A stretch of DNA of 64,000 nt from Leucocoprinus leucothites (lineage: Eukaryota > Basidiomycota > Agaricomycetes > Agaricales > Agaricaceae), in NCBI GenBank assembly GCA_013368445.1, contig JAACJO010000005.1, positions 2,170,001 to 2,234,000 of the forward strand, written 5' to 3'. Shown piece by piece: positions 52,744 to 64,000 of this stretch; position 1 is the first letter of the stretch, and each line of letters begins with the position of its first letter. The notes below the pieces were generated by a model. The model worked only from the letters and a program-made list of their open reading frames with translations, did not search any database and was not told where the DNA came from. A program made the position numbers and the translations under genes.

Positions 52744-53161
52744 CGGATTTGAGCTTGCAAGTAATGTCTCTCACATATCTAATCTTTACCCCTTCATACG
52801 ATCATCATCAGTTACATCAATTAGGATTCAGGGTGACATTAATCAAACTTCTCAACTTTACCTCATGACCTCACCACTTATTTCATAACGACTGGGAAAC
52901 AAAACTCTGTTGCAATATGGGGACAAGCTCTCTTTCACACCACACAAGAAGATCATTGGATATGATCCATACCGTGTGGTTTAACATTTCTCACCAATCC
53001 GTCGGCCCCCGTCACGGCAAACCCCAATCCGCCACCTTCCTCTACCCATTTAGAAATGGCTTTTAATAATCGGACATTGTAAGGAGAGCAGATAATCAAT
53101 ATCCCTCTACTCTCGTGTTGTTATCTATTACTCCCACCGTTTGCTTCGAACTTGTTGTGCT

Positions 53162-56100
53162 ATGCAAGAACCGAACGGTGATAGTGCATGGAAATTGGGT
53201 GTCGATGTGGGTGGGACGTTTACTGACGCGGTGTTGTACAACGAAGAGACTGGGGAGACGTACAAGGCCAAGGTATTCACCAGGTTCCGGGCAACCAACT
53301 TCTGGATAGTACTCTGAACTTGCGATCAAGGTCCCTAGTACTCCCCATGATCAGAGTCAAGGCGTTTTGAACGCAATTGAATCCCTGCAGTAAGCCAGAT
53401 GCCCTTCATGCATCCAACACAGGTAATTTCATAGTTCAATAGGGCACAAGCGCCAAACGGTGATAAGATCCGGATCTCCACTCTCAACCACGGTTTGTTT
53501 CGTGTTTCCCTCTGAAGTGAACATTCTAGTCTAATACTAAAACCTAACAGGAACCACTATCGCTACTAATGCGGTCCTGGAAGGCAGAGGTGCTACTGTC
53601 GCGCTTTTAGTCACGGAAGGATACAAGGATATTCTTCAAGTCAGGCGTTCTCATGTTCCTGGAGGTTTAGCAGGATGGTTTGTCCCCCATTTATTACGAA
53701 GTTTGAGCTCTGCTAAGTACACTAATTCTTCTTCCATAGGATCACCTGGCCCAAACCAGAACCTCTTGCCCCTCTCGAACTGGTAAGCCAACCACCCTTT
53801 CTATCTCCCTCTCCTTCTGACCATTTTACCATTGCACCCAGACTATCGAAGTCCCAGGCCGAATCTCCTCCACAGGCGAAATCATCCGCCCCTTCGATCC
53901 ATCTCTCCTCCTCTCTCGCCTTTCCAAACTCAAACACACCCTCTCCTCTAATAATACCAACCCTACCCACCCCAAACCCGAATCCATAACCATCTCCCTC
54001 ATCAACTCCTTCGCCAACCCTATACACGAACACCAAGTCGCTTCTCTCGTCCGTTCCGAGTTTCCCGATATACCCATTTCGTTGAGTAGTGATGTGCTAC
54101 CTGAGATTATGGAGTATGAGAGGACGGTGACGACTGTGGCTAATGCGTACGTTAAGCCGGTTGTTGGGAGGTATTTGAAGAATTTGGAGGAGAGGCTGGT
54201 TGAGGGGAGAACGGATGTCAAGGTTTTGAGGAGTGATGGTGGGCTTTCAAGTGCGGGTGTTGCGAAGGAGCATTGTGCAAGCTTGTTGTATTCGGTGAGT
54301 GGGGTTACTGGCAAACTGGAGGTATGTGTTGATTCTTGGATTTTAGGGTCCTGCTGGGGGTGTTACCGGTGTGGTGAGCCAAGTCGCCCGAACAACAAAA
54401 TACAAGGTACAAATTTCCTTGCGTTGATTTCTTCAATTTTATTGAAAAAGTATGACAGAACCTATTGACATTCGACATGGGTGGGACGAGCACTGACGTA
54501 TGTCTCATCGAAGATGGCAAGCCAGGCCTTCGCAGAGAAAGCACAGTAGGAGACCTGACTAGTAAGTTACCCCTCTCCATCCCCTTCAAATAGTCTAACC
54601 TCAACCTCTTAGTTCGCGCACCATCTGTAGACGTCCGAACCGTAGGTGCCGGGGGCGGATCCATTGCCTCCGTAGCAGAAATGACCGGTGCACTCCGCGT
54701 CGGCCCAGAAAGTGCAGGCGCTATCCCAGGACCTGCATGCTACGACAAAGGCGGAACCAAACCCACCGTAACAGACGCTTTTGCAGTTCTTGGATACCTC
54801 CCTTCAGCCCTTCTCGGCGGTTCCTTCCATCTCAATGTAGCCGCAGCTTACAAAAGTATTGAAGAAAACATCGTTAGACCCATGAAACTCGGTAGTGTTG
54901 CCGAAGCGGCTGAGGGGATTATTAGGATTACGCTGGAGAGTATGTACGGGAGTTTGAGGAGTGTGAGTGTGGAGAAGGGGAAGGATCCGAGGGACTATCA
55001 TTTGGTTAGTTTTGGTGGTGCAGGAGGATTGGTGGCTTGTGATTTGGCAAAAGTTTCTGGGTCAAAGTACCCCCTCATTGTCCCGCCCTCTCCCGGAGGT
55101 AAAATCGAATATCACTTTCAGTGTGAGGACATGCTAATTGTTCGAATAGTGTTGTGCGCGTTTGGTGATGCGTGCACTGGTGTCCGCCATGAAATTTCCA
55201 ACACAATGATACGGAATCTAAAGGACATTGATCTCAATGACTTTCAAGCGGCATGCGAGCGCCTTCATACGCAGGTTTCTGACGTCTTATCAGAACAAGG
55301 CATAAAAGTTTTCTCCACTGCATATGAGGTCGACCTTCGCTACAGGGGCCAAGCCACCGCTTTACCGGTGACATTCGAAATGGTAGATGTGCTCAAAAGT
55401 GGCTTCTCGATACTTCAGAAACGGCAAGTTGAATCTATTGGCTAGGCGGGATCCTGAAACCTGACTTCCACTAGCTTTGAAGATGATCATATCTCATTGT
55501 TTACATTTTCTCTTGACCTGGAGGTAGAGATGGTCAATCTCCGTGCTGTGGCGCAGGAGATTGCGAAAGACGTCAAGACTCAGCCTGTTCCAAAGGGTAA
55601 TGGTACCCCAACAAAAGATGCTCTGCAGTCCACTACGTCTCTGGTCAGTTTCTCTTCCTCCCCTTCAGTCGGTTGCTTATGTTTCCGGGCGGGTAGCACT
55701 ATCGAGGCAAAAAATACGACAGTGTGCCTATATTTGATCGAGCTCGTTTACGCCTTGGAGATATACTCTCCGGGCCTTGTATCATCACGGAGGTGATTTT
55801 TTGATCTAGACACCTTCTGGACCGGAGCTCATGTCCTGCGAATAGACTGACAGTACCACCTTCATCACGCCAGACCACCAGGCGGAGATAGATGATGTAG
55901 CAAACATCCTGATCTGGCCTCAAGGTGGTGAAGTGCAGAGTATCTCTCAGGCTCCTGGTTCGCTCGCTACTTTTGACCCCATCATTGTTCAGCTGGTAGA
56001 AGGTAAGTCGTGTTTGACCTGCCCGATGTATAGAACATTTATGTCATTTTCTTTGCATAGCTGGCCTTCAGAATATCAGAAATGAAATGGATACTTTGAT

Positions 56101-58699
56101 TCAACGAGTCGCAATGTCTCCAGCAATGCGCGAGCAGGTACGCTGGACAACGGTGTTATGTATGCATTGAGTCTTATTGTGGTTAGCTTGATTACTTCCC
56201 AATGATTGCGGCAGGTGAAGGACCCCACTCTGGTAAAATGGTCTGTGGGCAATTTGGAAGTTTCATTCCTGGTATGGTATCTTGTACTATCTGTGGCTGT
56301 TTTCCTAAAGTCAAATAGGCTTCCTTGCGTCATGGGATGAGTCGATCGAGGAAGGTGAGGCTTTTGTCGGTCTTTACTGCTTCCTATTCTCAATAATCCC
56401 AAGGGGATGTCTTCTTAACGAATGATCCATACTCCTGTAGCAATGCAATCTCTCACCTCAATGACTTCCTTGTCGTCACACCGGTTCATTATCAGAGCAA
56501 AGTCGTCGCTTGGGCGGCGAATCTTGGGCATTTTACCGATATCGGATCATCTGTTCCAGGCAGCATGCCCAGTAGGCAATTTATGTGTCGCTAAAGGAAT
56601 CATCATCTAACCATCATTTCAGACTGTGCTACTAGTGTATATGAGGATGGAATACAGATCCCCCTGTGCAAACTTTATTCGCAGAACGTGCCGAATACAG
56701 CCGTGTTCAAGGTGATAAATATAAACAAGTGGTACTTGCATCATGCATCTAATCCATGTTGACAGATCGTGGAACGCAACAGTAGGAAATTTGATTTCGC
56801 CAAGAGTGACCTGAGGGCATTAGTTGCGGCAACACGGGTTGCTGCTAAGCGAATAATCGAAATTTGCGAACGGTTTGGTATCGAAGCATATGAAAAGTCA
56901 TTGGATATTCTCCTCGCCAGGAATAGGCTTGCTATCGGGAAAATTATCCATACGACGGTCTCACCAGAGAAGGTCTATTTTGAAGACTATATTGACGACG
57001 ATGGATTTGGGGTTGGACCATGGAAAGTTGCCTGGTAAGTATTTGTGAAAGTAAACCGAAATATAGCTTGATTCTGAAACTTGGGCCCAGCACGATGCGG
57101 AAAGAACCTAACGAGAAAGGGGATGAAGTGGTTGTCCTGGACTTTGATGGCACAGACCCTCAATCGGACCGTTCTGTCAACTTTGCCTTGTCGCATGAAA
57201 TGCTCAAGATGTTTGTCGTCTTCTACCTCCTAACCGTTTTTGTAAGTATAGGAAGCAACAGGTCACTTCTTTCTGACGCGATTACTCTCAGGATCCAACA
57301 ACTATCGTGAACGACGGTTCTTTCGACCTGATTGAGGTCAGAATTCCGGAAGGCACCATCCTTAATCCCATCAGACCGGCTGCCTTGTCTTGCCGGACAC
57401 ATTTGCTCGGTCGCCTATTTGACGTCTTGGGAGCTCTGTTCGGGCAGAGAACTCCGGAATTCCTGTCAGCCGCTGGATACAGTGATTCTCCTCATCTTTT
57501 CTTTAGCGGATGGAACAAAGCAGGAGAATGGTTCCAGGTAGCATTTCTGACTTCGCTTTATTAGTGAGTGGCGCCATGGTTGATGTACTGTCTTCTAGCT
57601 CTACCAGATTGGATTCGGCGTAAGCGCCCTTCGTTTTCCCGATAGAACCGACCTGATTCCCAGTGCATTTGGATAGGGCATCCCAAGCCGACCGCACGGA
57701 GATGGCCCAGATGGTCATAGTATGTGGCCGTCGATGAGGTCCGTGCCGAACGAGTTTATGGAGAGCTATTTACCACTCCGCGTTGATAAATATGAGGCGA
57801 GTAGAAATATTCCGACGAATCATGAGCACGCTAGAAGATGTCTCTTCTTGATGTATAGACCGTACCCGATTCCGGAGGCGAAGGCTTCTATCGCGGAGGA
57901 AATGGCATGCATATAGGTGAGCGTCACTATCTGATACTGCACTAGTAAATTTGCTGACTCTGATTAGATTATACATTCCTTGATAGCGGGAATATCTCTA
58001 TCCATGATGACAGATGGTACACTAAACCTTGGGGTGTAAACGGTGGAGGAGTTGGAGCACGATCAACAAAGACGCTTGTCAAATATTCTGTTGACCAAGT
58101 GAATCCTCCTCGCCAAATTCTCCAGTCGAAGGAAGATTTCGTTCAGGTTTGACTAATCAATTTGTTATATGACAAGACTTGAATTGTGCTACAGGTTGAC
58201 GCCGGCGATGTCCTTGAATGGGTTACTTGGGGAGGTAAGCGATTATCTTTCCCTGCCTACGATCTTATAGAACTAGAATGAATTTTAGGTGGAGGGTAGT
58301 GAGTAAACGATTCAAGTTCTTGCACATATAAGCTCATCACTTTGAAGTGGCAACCCGTTACAAAGAGATCCTGAGTTGGTAGCGAAAGAAGTCAGGCAAG
58401 GTCTAGTCATAAATGCCAGACGCTACGGCGTATGTCTGACAGCTGACGGCGAAGTGGACTTTCAAGCAACAGAATCCTTGCGCGCTTCGATGAAGCCACG
58501 CCAAGAACTACTTTCCAAAGAAATATTTAATAGGGGTGGTTCTATGAAGGAGCTCCGGCAGCATTGCTTGGGGGAGACCGGTTTACCTCCACCGAAGTTA
58601 CCATCCGAGAGGGTTCTTCGGGGGCCAATTACCAAGCTTCCTCATGTAAATGAGCTCCATGCACGCAGAAAGAAGGAAGATGTTTTATTGTATAACTAA
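53162..58699 (+). CDS. OXP1: 5-oxoprolinase (hydantoinase A/B fusion)
   Basis: ATP-dependent opening of 5-oxoproline to glutamate, part of glutathione turnover, in the cytosol. HyuA half: LGVDVGGTFTDAVLYN, GTTIATNAVLEGRGATVALL, then GPAGGVTGVVSQVART and FDMGGTSTDVCL, and GAIPGPACYDKGG. HyuB half: NEMDTLIQRVAMSPAMREQ, DVFLTNDPY, SHLNDFLVVTPVHY, then PDSGGEGFYRGGNGM and DVLEWVTWGGG. More than twenty short introns are needed, and each junction I checked joins in frame. Two introns must use GC donors (55424-55474 and 57797-57858). Length is about 1,300 residues, as in yeast and mammals. A hydantoinase specificity is possible. The Nit2-like gene starts 143 bp downstream. Confidence 0.88.
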
Positions 58700-58842
58700 A
58701 CGTCACCGATATACTATATCGAGTTTTCGCAGAATCCCGTCTACTTAGCTGTACTATTTATGCTAGTGGCAATTGCTTCGCATCTTATCCATTCATCACC
58801 ATCGATTAGGAGATTTAACGCCCTTTCGTCTTCACCACAACG

Positions 58843-60305
58843 ATGTCCACCGCAAGGTCCGAGTTCAAGCCGTTTACACTGGCTTTCGTACAACTGGGGC
58901 GGATTGGAATGAATAAAGAAGAGAATCTCAATCATGCACGCGAAATGATACTCAGGGCTGCTTCGGGAGAAGGACATTCCAAAAAGCCCGATTTAGTGGT
59001 CTTACCAGTCAGTCCAGAGAATTGTTCGAGCACAATGGCATCTGTCTCAATAAAGTAATGCAGGAGTACTTCAACACGCCCCTCGGTGAAGCTGCTCTCC
59101 CAGATTGGGCCGAAGATATAGAATTTGAACCTGGTAGACCGTATGATGCTACATCTTCCAATAGCCCGTCAGTCAAGATGTTGGCCAATGCCGCCAAAGA
59201 AACTGGAACGTGGATCATAGGAGGTGTGTTTTGAGGTCAGCTAGTGGTATTTTTGGTGGTACCTAACTGCGAACAACCAGGCTCAATTCCAGAACGGAGT
59301 GGCCAGGAGGATAAACCCTTTAACGCTTGTACGGTTTACAATCCAGAGGTATGCATTTGCAACAATGTGGGGCAGTTTTTATGGTTGATACATATTCGAA
59401 ACTCGAAACAGGTGAAATGGTCGCCAGGCACCGCAAGTTGCACCTTTTCGATGTTGATATTCCAGGGGGGGTCACGTACAAGGTAGATCATCCCCAGCAT
59501 GAGCATAGAACCAGAACACGTCGCTCATAGTGGTAAAGGAAAGCGACCACGTCACCCCAGGGAGCACAATGAACTACTTTGATACAGGTAGAGTATTTCA
59601 CAAACCAGCGACGGGCCTAATAACACTCGGGTTGGCAGATTTTGCTCGAATTGGTCTCGGAGTTTGTTACGACGTCCGGTTCCCTGAGCTTGCTATGGTT
59701 GCGGCACGCCGAGGCAAGATACAATGTTGGCCCGTCTTTACTAATAACAAACCTATTCTTCAGGTTGTCAGGTCGTGATTTATCCGGCTTTGTTCAGCGT
59801 GGCGACAGGTCAAATGCATTGGGAGATTCTACAAAAATCAAGGTACCGTAAAAAGACAAACGTTTCATGCAACTTTGTATTTGGGCTAACCTGGGTGCAT
59901 TGAACAAGGGCCGTGGATAACCAAGTGTTCATGGGAATGTGTAGTCCTGCACGGAACAACGAGGCAAAGCTCCCGGCGGTATGTTATGATTGAAGTGCTA
60001 GGACTGAAAACTGAAATATAAATAAATAGTATGGGTACTCGACGGTGGTTGATCCCACGTAGGCCGCATTTTTTCCCGATGTGTTGGCTGATGCTGATAG
60101 ACCGAACGCAGGGGCAAAATACTGGTGCAGGCAGGAGAGGATGAGGAGGTCATTTACGCAGATATTGGTACGACTGCTGTAAAAACCACAGCGGTCTTGG
60201 GGCTGACTTTTTGTTCTAGATCCAGCAGTGTTTGAGAGTGCGCGCAGCGGTATCCCGGTAACCACGCAACGCCGGTTCGACGTATACAAGAATGTTGCCG
60301 ATTAA
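58843..60305 (+). CDS. omega-amidase / Nit2-like carbon-nitrogen hydrolase
   Basis: Hydrolyses alpha-ketoglutaramate or a similar amide in the cytosol or mitochondrion. MSTARSEFKPFTLAFVQLGR starts the nitrilase fold. The catalytic triad is visible: Glu in VVLPEYFNTPLG, Lys in HRKLHLFDVDIPGG and Cys in GLGVCYDVRFPEL. Later motifs are CQVVIYPALFSVATGQMHWE, AVDNQVFMGMCSPAR and YGYSTVVDP, ending DVYKNVAD. The intron at 59714-59763 uses a GC donor. At the intron after YNPE (from 59349) the canonical GT donor puts the next exon out of frame by one base. Either a GC donor at 59353 or 59359 is used, or one base is lost in the genome or assembly. Confidence 0.88.
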
Positions 60306-60499
60306 ATAGGGATGGAGACTTTGTACAATAATTAACTTTGAGAGATTGCCTTATTTGGATGTGTGTAGACTTGTGTAGAAGGTTGTAGAATGATCAAACG
60401 GCACCCAAAACGGGCACGCCGCCTGCACACAGCTGTAATACAAGTTTACTCTCCTCCCCCATCTCGTCTCCCATTTTTCCTCCTCCTTCCCCTTCCACC

Positions 60500-61992
60500 A
60501 TGGTTAGAGAAACGTAAGGCTTGCGTTCCTCCCGATCCTGTTTTTTTCTCAAATGATGCATCAGAAAATATTATGATCTCTTGGATGTTGCTCCAGATTG
60601 TTCTGAAGCCGACTTGAAAAAGGCCTATCGCAAGAAGTACGCTGCCGTTAAAGTTATCTCTGATGGCCCATCCTTACCTCGACGACACCCAGGGCTCTTC
60701 GGTTGCATCCTGATAAGGGCGGCGACCCCGAATTGTTCAAGGAGGTGTCACATGCGTAAGCGGTCAAAATTTTTCTTGTGGTGATAGACTGTTCACCGTA
60801 TCGCGCAATTTACAGCTATGAAGTTTTATCAGATCCCCAGAAACGTTCTATCTACGATGCACGAGGAGAGGCAGGTCTGTCGGAATCTGGTGGCATGGGT
60901 GGCATGGATCCTCAGGCAGGTGTTTGAAGATTTTATATCAAAATATTGGAAATGACCCCCATCGCAGGATCTCTTCAGTCAACTCTTTGGTGGAGCAGGC
61001 GGTTTCTTCGGTGGGGGCGGAGGTCGTCCACAGGGACCCCGTAAAACCAAAGACCTTGTTCACCGTGTACACGTCACCCTGGAGGAACTATACAAGGGCA
61101 AGACAACGAAACTCGCATTGACACGTAATATTCTCTGCTCCAAATGTAAAGGGAAAGGCGGCAAGGACGGCGCTGTTCGAAGCTGCCCCGGCTGTAACGG
61201 TCGTGGTGTAAAGATCATCATGCGACAGATGGGCCCCATGATTCAACAAATCCAGACTGCTTGTGATGATTGCTCTGGTACTGGCGAGTACATCAATCCC
61301 AGAGATCGCTGCGGCAGTTGCAAGGGCAAGAAAGTTATTCCTGACAAGAAGATGCTGGAGGTTCACATCGACAAGGGCATGAAGGGTGGTCAAACTGTCG
61401 TCTTCCGTGGCGAGTCGGATCAATCACCAACAGCTGAACCCGGAGATGTTGTGATCGTCGTTGAAGAGAAGCCTCACGATCGATTCCGCCGACAAGAGAA
61501 CGATCTCATTACCGAAGTCGAGATTGATCTTCTCACAACACTTGCTGGAGGTCAATTCGCCATCAAGCATCTTGACGATAGGGCTTTGGTTGTTCAAGTG
61601 CACCCTGGTGATATCACAAAACATGGTATGTTCCGTCTCGGAGGATACACATAACCAAAAGACTTATGGAGTGTTTTTCAGGTGATGTCAAGGTCATTCA
61701 CGGCCAAGGTATGCCTTCGCAGCGGCACCACGAACCTGGAGATATGTATGTCAAAATCAACGTCAAGTTCCCTGAAGCTATCGATGCCGCTTTAGTGCCT
61801 CTACTTGAGCGCGCCCTGCCGCCCAGAACACCGATTGAGAAGTACGGCAAAGACACTGCGCTGGAGGAAGTTACTTTGGATGACGCCGATACAAGATCGA
61901 AGAGTAGCTTTAAATTTGCACAGGGAGCTCCCGGAGAGGACGCTATGGACGAGGACACTGATGAACCTCGGGTGCAATGTGCTAACCAGTGA
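60500..61992 (+). CDS. YDJ1: type I Hsp40 co-chaperone (YDJ1/DNAJA type)
   Basis: Stimulates Hsp70 ATPase and delivers substrates, in the cytosol and on ER or mitochondrial surfaces. Exon 1 codes MVRET; the next exons complete the J domain, YYDLLDVAPDCSEADLKKAY, with HPD in LRLHPDKGGDP. A Gly/Phe-rich segment (QLFGGAGGFFGGGGG) follows. Then four CxxCxGxG zinc repeats: CSKCKGKG, CPGCNGRG, CDDCSGTG and CGSCKGKK. The C-terminal substrate domains include PGDVVIVVEEKPHDRFRR and HGQGMPSQRHHEPGDMYVK. The last four residues, CANQ, form a CaaX box for farnesylation as in yeast Ydj1. Five introns, including one at codon 5. Confidence 0.95.
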
Positions 61993-62105
61993 AGCACGTT
62001 CACTCTTTCATTCAGGATATATTTCTGTACTATTCTGCTTGTTTTTTTTGCATCATAGATACTTTTTGTCACATACTTGATACGCATCCTTTAATACCTA
62101 CATGT

Positions 62106-62889
62106 TCAGCAATCCCAACTAGTCTGCAATGCATTGGATTCATGTAGTACGATTTGAAGGTGCCGATGGGGCTTACCTGAGGATCTAACTTGAACTGTTC
62201 ATAAAGCTCGCGGTTGAAGAAGCTAGTTTCGGTTTCGTTCTCTTGAGTAACATATGAGCGTCCAACCAACCGTTCTGAATATATGAATCGATTGCGCACC
62301 GAACCCTAGGTCGACAAGTGTACGATTATCATCGTCTAATATCCAATCGTCATGATCAAGATTGATAATTAGGTTTGAAGTCTATCGTCAGAAGGCATGA
62401 GAGCTCCAGAACGCGCGAGGGTTACTACCGGCCTACCTTAGCCCCATGAGCTCTGGTGTAGAGTTTCAGCGTGTCTGGATAAACAATAAGTTAATTCAGG
62501 AATAATTTTGGTACCCTAGGGAGAAGAAGACGGACCAAGCGAAACGTTTCGATAAGGCTTCCAGCCTGGCTGGGTTTGCACAGCTGCACAGAAGAAAATA
62601 TGGTATTGGAACCTACGTCCTTTTTTAATCAGTGACTAAGTTTTGTACCTTGGCGAGCAATGTCCTTGAGCTGGCCAACAGTTGTCGTCTCGAGGTTGAT
62701 ATTATGGAGGACCAAGCTTTTCTCTGTCCGGAACTCGAAAGATTTGATTATTCGGACAGTAAGTGTTGCCGATGTTTTTGCCCGTGTGAGGTTCGTTGTG
62801 GTGCTTGAGATCTCAGAAGGCTCCATGATAAAACCTGTAAGAAGGGATGTGAGATCTTGATCAGAATGAGTTCGCGTGGAGTGATTCAT
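62106..62889 (-). CDS. UPF0538 (C2orf76-like) family protein
   Basis: A small conserved eukaryotic protein of unknown function. ATG at 62889 (MNHSTRTHSDQDLTS) precedes the family core: TLTVRIIKSFEFRTEKSLVL, NINLETTTVGQLKDIARQ, then after introns TQPGWKPYRNV, SLDTLKLYTRAHGAKTSNLI, INLDHDDWILDDDNRTLVDL and ETEISFFNRELYEQFKLDPQ. The last intron is best ended at TTGCAG near 62131, which gives a short tail ending TSWDC, close to the family end. Four or five introns. It is tail-to-tail with the Hsp40 gene (113 bp) and divergent from the beta-glucosidase gene (298 bp). Confidence 0.8.
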
Positions 62890-63187
62890 GTTGTTTGGCT
62901 TGATTTGTCTCTTAGAAAAACCCTTCCTCTCGTGCCGATCTCCGCATTCGTTCGAGAACCATAAGGGTACATATCACCAATCCTTTTCTATGACTGACCA
63001 CTCACAGGAAATATTTGTAATATCAAGTGGCTTTCAGCCGTCGTCACCTGCCAGCACTTGGGACCGCTGTCTTTTCTTACAACACTAATTTTCCGATGTT
63101 TTTCCGGACTCATAAACGACTTGCGCAGATGCGGGGAAATAGGCCTACCTTACCTGAGGTCTCTTTTTCTGTGTATTTTCAACAGCA

Positions 63188-64000
63188 ATGGCTGCTCAGA
63201 AATTCTTGGACGCTTCAATTCCCGATCTCGTCAAGCAACTAAAGGTTGACGAGAAGATTTCACTTCTTGGTGCTCCTAACTGGTGGAATACTACTCCCAT
63301 TCCAAGGTTAGGTATTCCATCTATTCGTATGAGTGATGGCCCAAACGTATGTTCTGTCTGGCTTCGCCGATATCCTCTCCCACTCACCACCGGTCTCCTT
63401 TACAGGGAGTACGAGGATCCTCCCACTTCGTCTCGACTCCAACTCAATGCCTTCCAGTAAGTTGACACTACACTTCTAAAACTGTGATGCTCAACAGAGT
63501 CCAGTGCTCCACTTCGCTTGCCTCAACGTTTGATCCAGAGATGGTTCAACAAGTAGGGGAATTCCTTGCCGAAGAGGCCAAGACCAAATCATCAGTGCTC
63601 CTTCTCGCACCTACTTGCAACATTCAGAGGAATCCCCTCGGCGGACGAGCTTTTGAGTCTTTCTCCGAAGACCCCCATCTATCAGGTACTGCAGACCTCA
63701 TGTCGTGGAACGCTGCCGTAGCTTACGCGTGATATTTAGGTATCATGGCTGCTGCTTATGTGAAAGGGTTACAATCCAAGGGTGTATCCGCAGGCATGTT
63801 TTCATTTGGCCAATCTCGGGACTTTTTGGCTGAGTTGAGATCCAATAGTGATTAAGCATTTCGTTGCAAATGACCAAGAACATGAACGCCTAGCTGCTGA
63901 CTCAGTCATATCGGACAGAGCCCTCAGAGAAATTTATCTCTATCCGTATGATATTCATACTAGATTTTGCATCAGCGACGACTAACAATTCCACAGATTT
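63188..64000 (+). CDS. GH3 beta-glucosidase, 5' part, cut by the window end
   Basis: Cleaves terminal beta-glucosyl units. [20 protein letters not shown] lacks a signal peptide, so this looks like the intracellular type. GH3 N-terminal barrel motifs follow: [28 protein letters not shown] across an intron, [48 protein letters not shown], and [19 protein letters not shown]. The catalytic Asp region, the C-terminal domain and any PA14 insert are beyond the window. The intron at 63794-63848 must use a GC donor: the GT at 63798 leads to an immediate stop. Other introns use GT. Confidence 0.92.

Noticed and set aside
57840..57916. Apparent disruption of the oxoprolinase frame
   Set aside because: A GC-AG intron (57797-57858) followed by a GT-AG intron restores a continuous, family-like protein, so no pseudogene call is needed.

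Overview
This is a eukaryotic nuclear window, almost certainly from a mushroom-type basidiomycete (Agaricomycetes). Host genes are cut by many roughly 50-60 bp introns with GTRNGY-type donors and CTRAY-type branch sites. The proteins are fungal (Zn2Cys6 regulator, PEX6, MIC19, CEF1, YJU2), and the repeats are typical of mushroom genomes (Ty3/gypsy chromovirus, Ty1/copia, Tc1-like, Harbinger-like).

The window has two halves. Positions 1 to about 25,000 are a block of nested, mostly dead transposable elements: a decayed Tc1-like element (31-1607) joined directly to an 8.1 kb chromovirus (1608-9679) with 557 bp LTRs; three same-strand 3' ends of a poly-A (non-LTR-like) family (9830-14336), one split by an intact-looking second Tc1-like element (9970-11562); a 6.4 kb copia element on the minus strand (15038-21410) with a CTTGC target duplication, itself sitting between 29 bp inverted repeats (14972-22133); a broken Harbinger-type transposase (about 22395-23800); and a 608 bp solo LTR (23861-24468) with a TGGTG duplication. 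Most damage looks like C-to-T decay at CpG: stop codons are mainly TGA, often where the family has arginine, and differences between LTR pairs are almost all transitions at CpG sites.

Positions 25,044 to 64,000 are compact and appear free of repeats. In order: valyl-tRNA synthetase (-), PhoD-like phosphatase (+), PEX6 (-), Mis14/Nsl1-like kinetochore protein (-), YJU2 splicing factor (-), DHX35-type DEAH helicase (+), MIC19 (+), a single-pass membrane protein (-), CEF1/CDC5 (-), a Zn2Cys6 regulator (+), a Nup37-like WD40 protein (-), a possible 55-residue membrane microprotein (+), UMP/CMP kinase (+), a lipid kinase (-), 5-oxoprolinase (+), a Nit2-like omega-amidase (+), a YDJ1-type Hsp40 (+), a UPF0538 protein (-) and the start of a GH3 beta-glucosidase (+). 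Many neighbours are divergent with very short shared upstream regions.

The strongest unusual observations are: (1) the chromovirus carries, antisense and downstream of pol, a TATA-preceded, intron-containing gene whose splicing creates a perfect Zn2Cys6 signature; (2) five GC-AG introns are required to keep frame in DHX35, 5-oxoprolinase (two), the amidase and the beta-glucosidase; (3) reciprocal TG/CA swaps between LTRs record CpG decay on opposite strands; (4) the intact Tc1 copy has 211 bp terminal repeats that are themselves imperfect hairpins. All calls are by eye from sequence; no database search was run.
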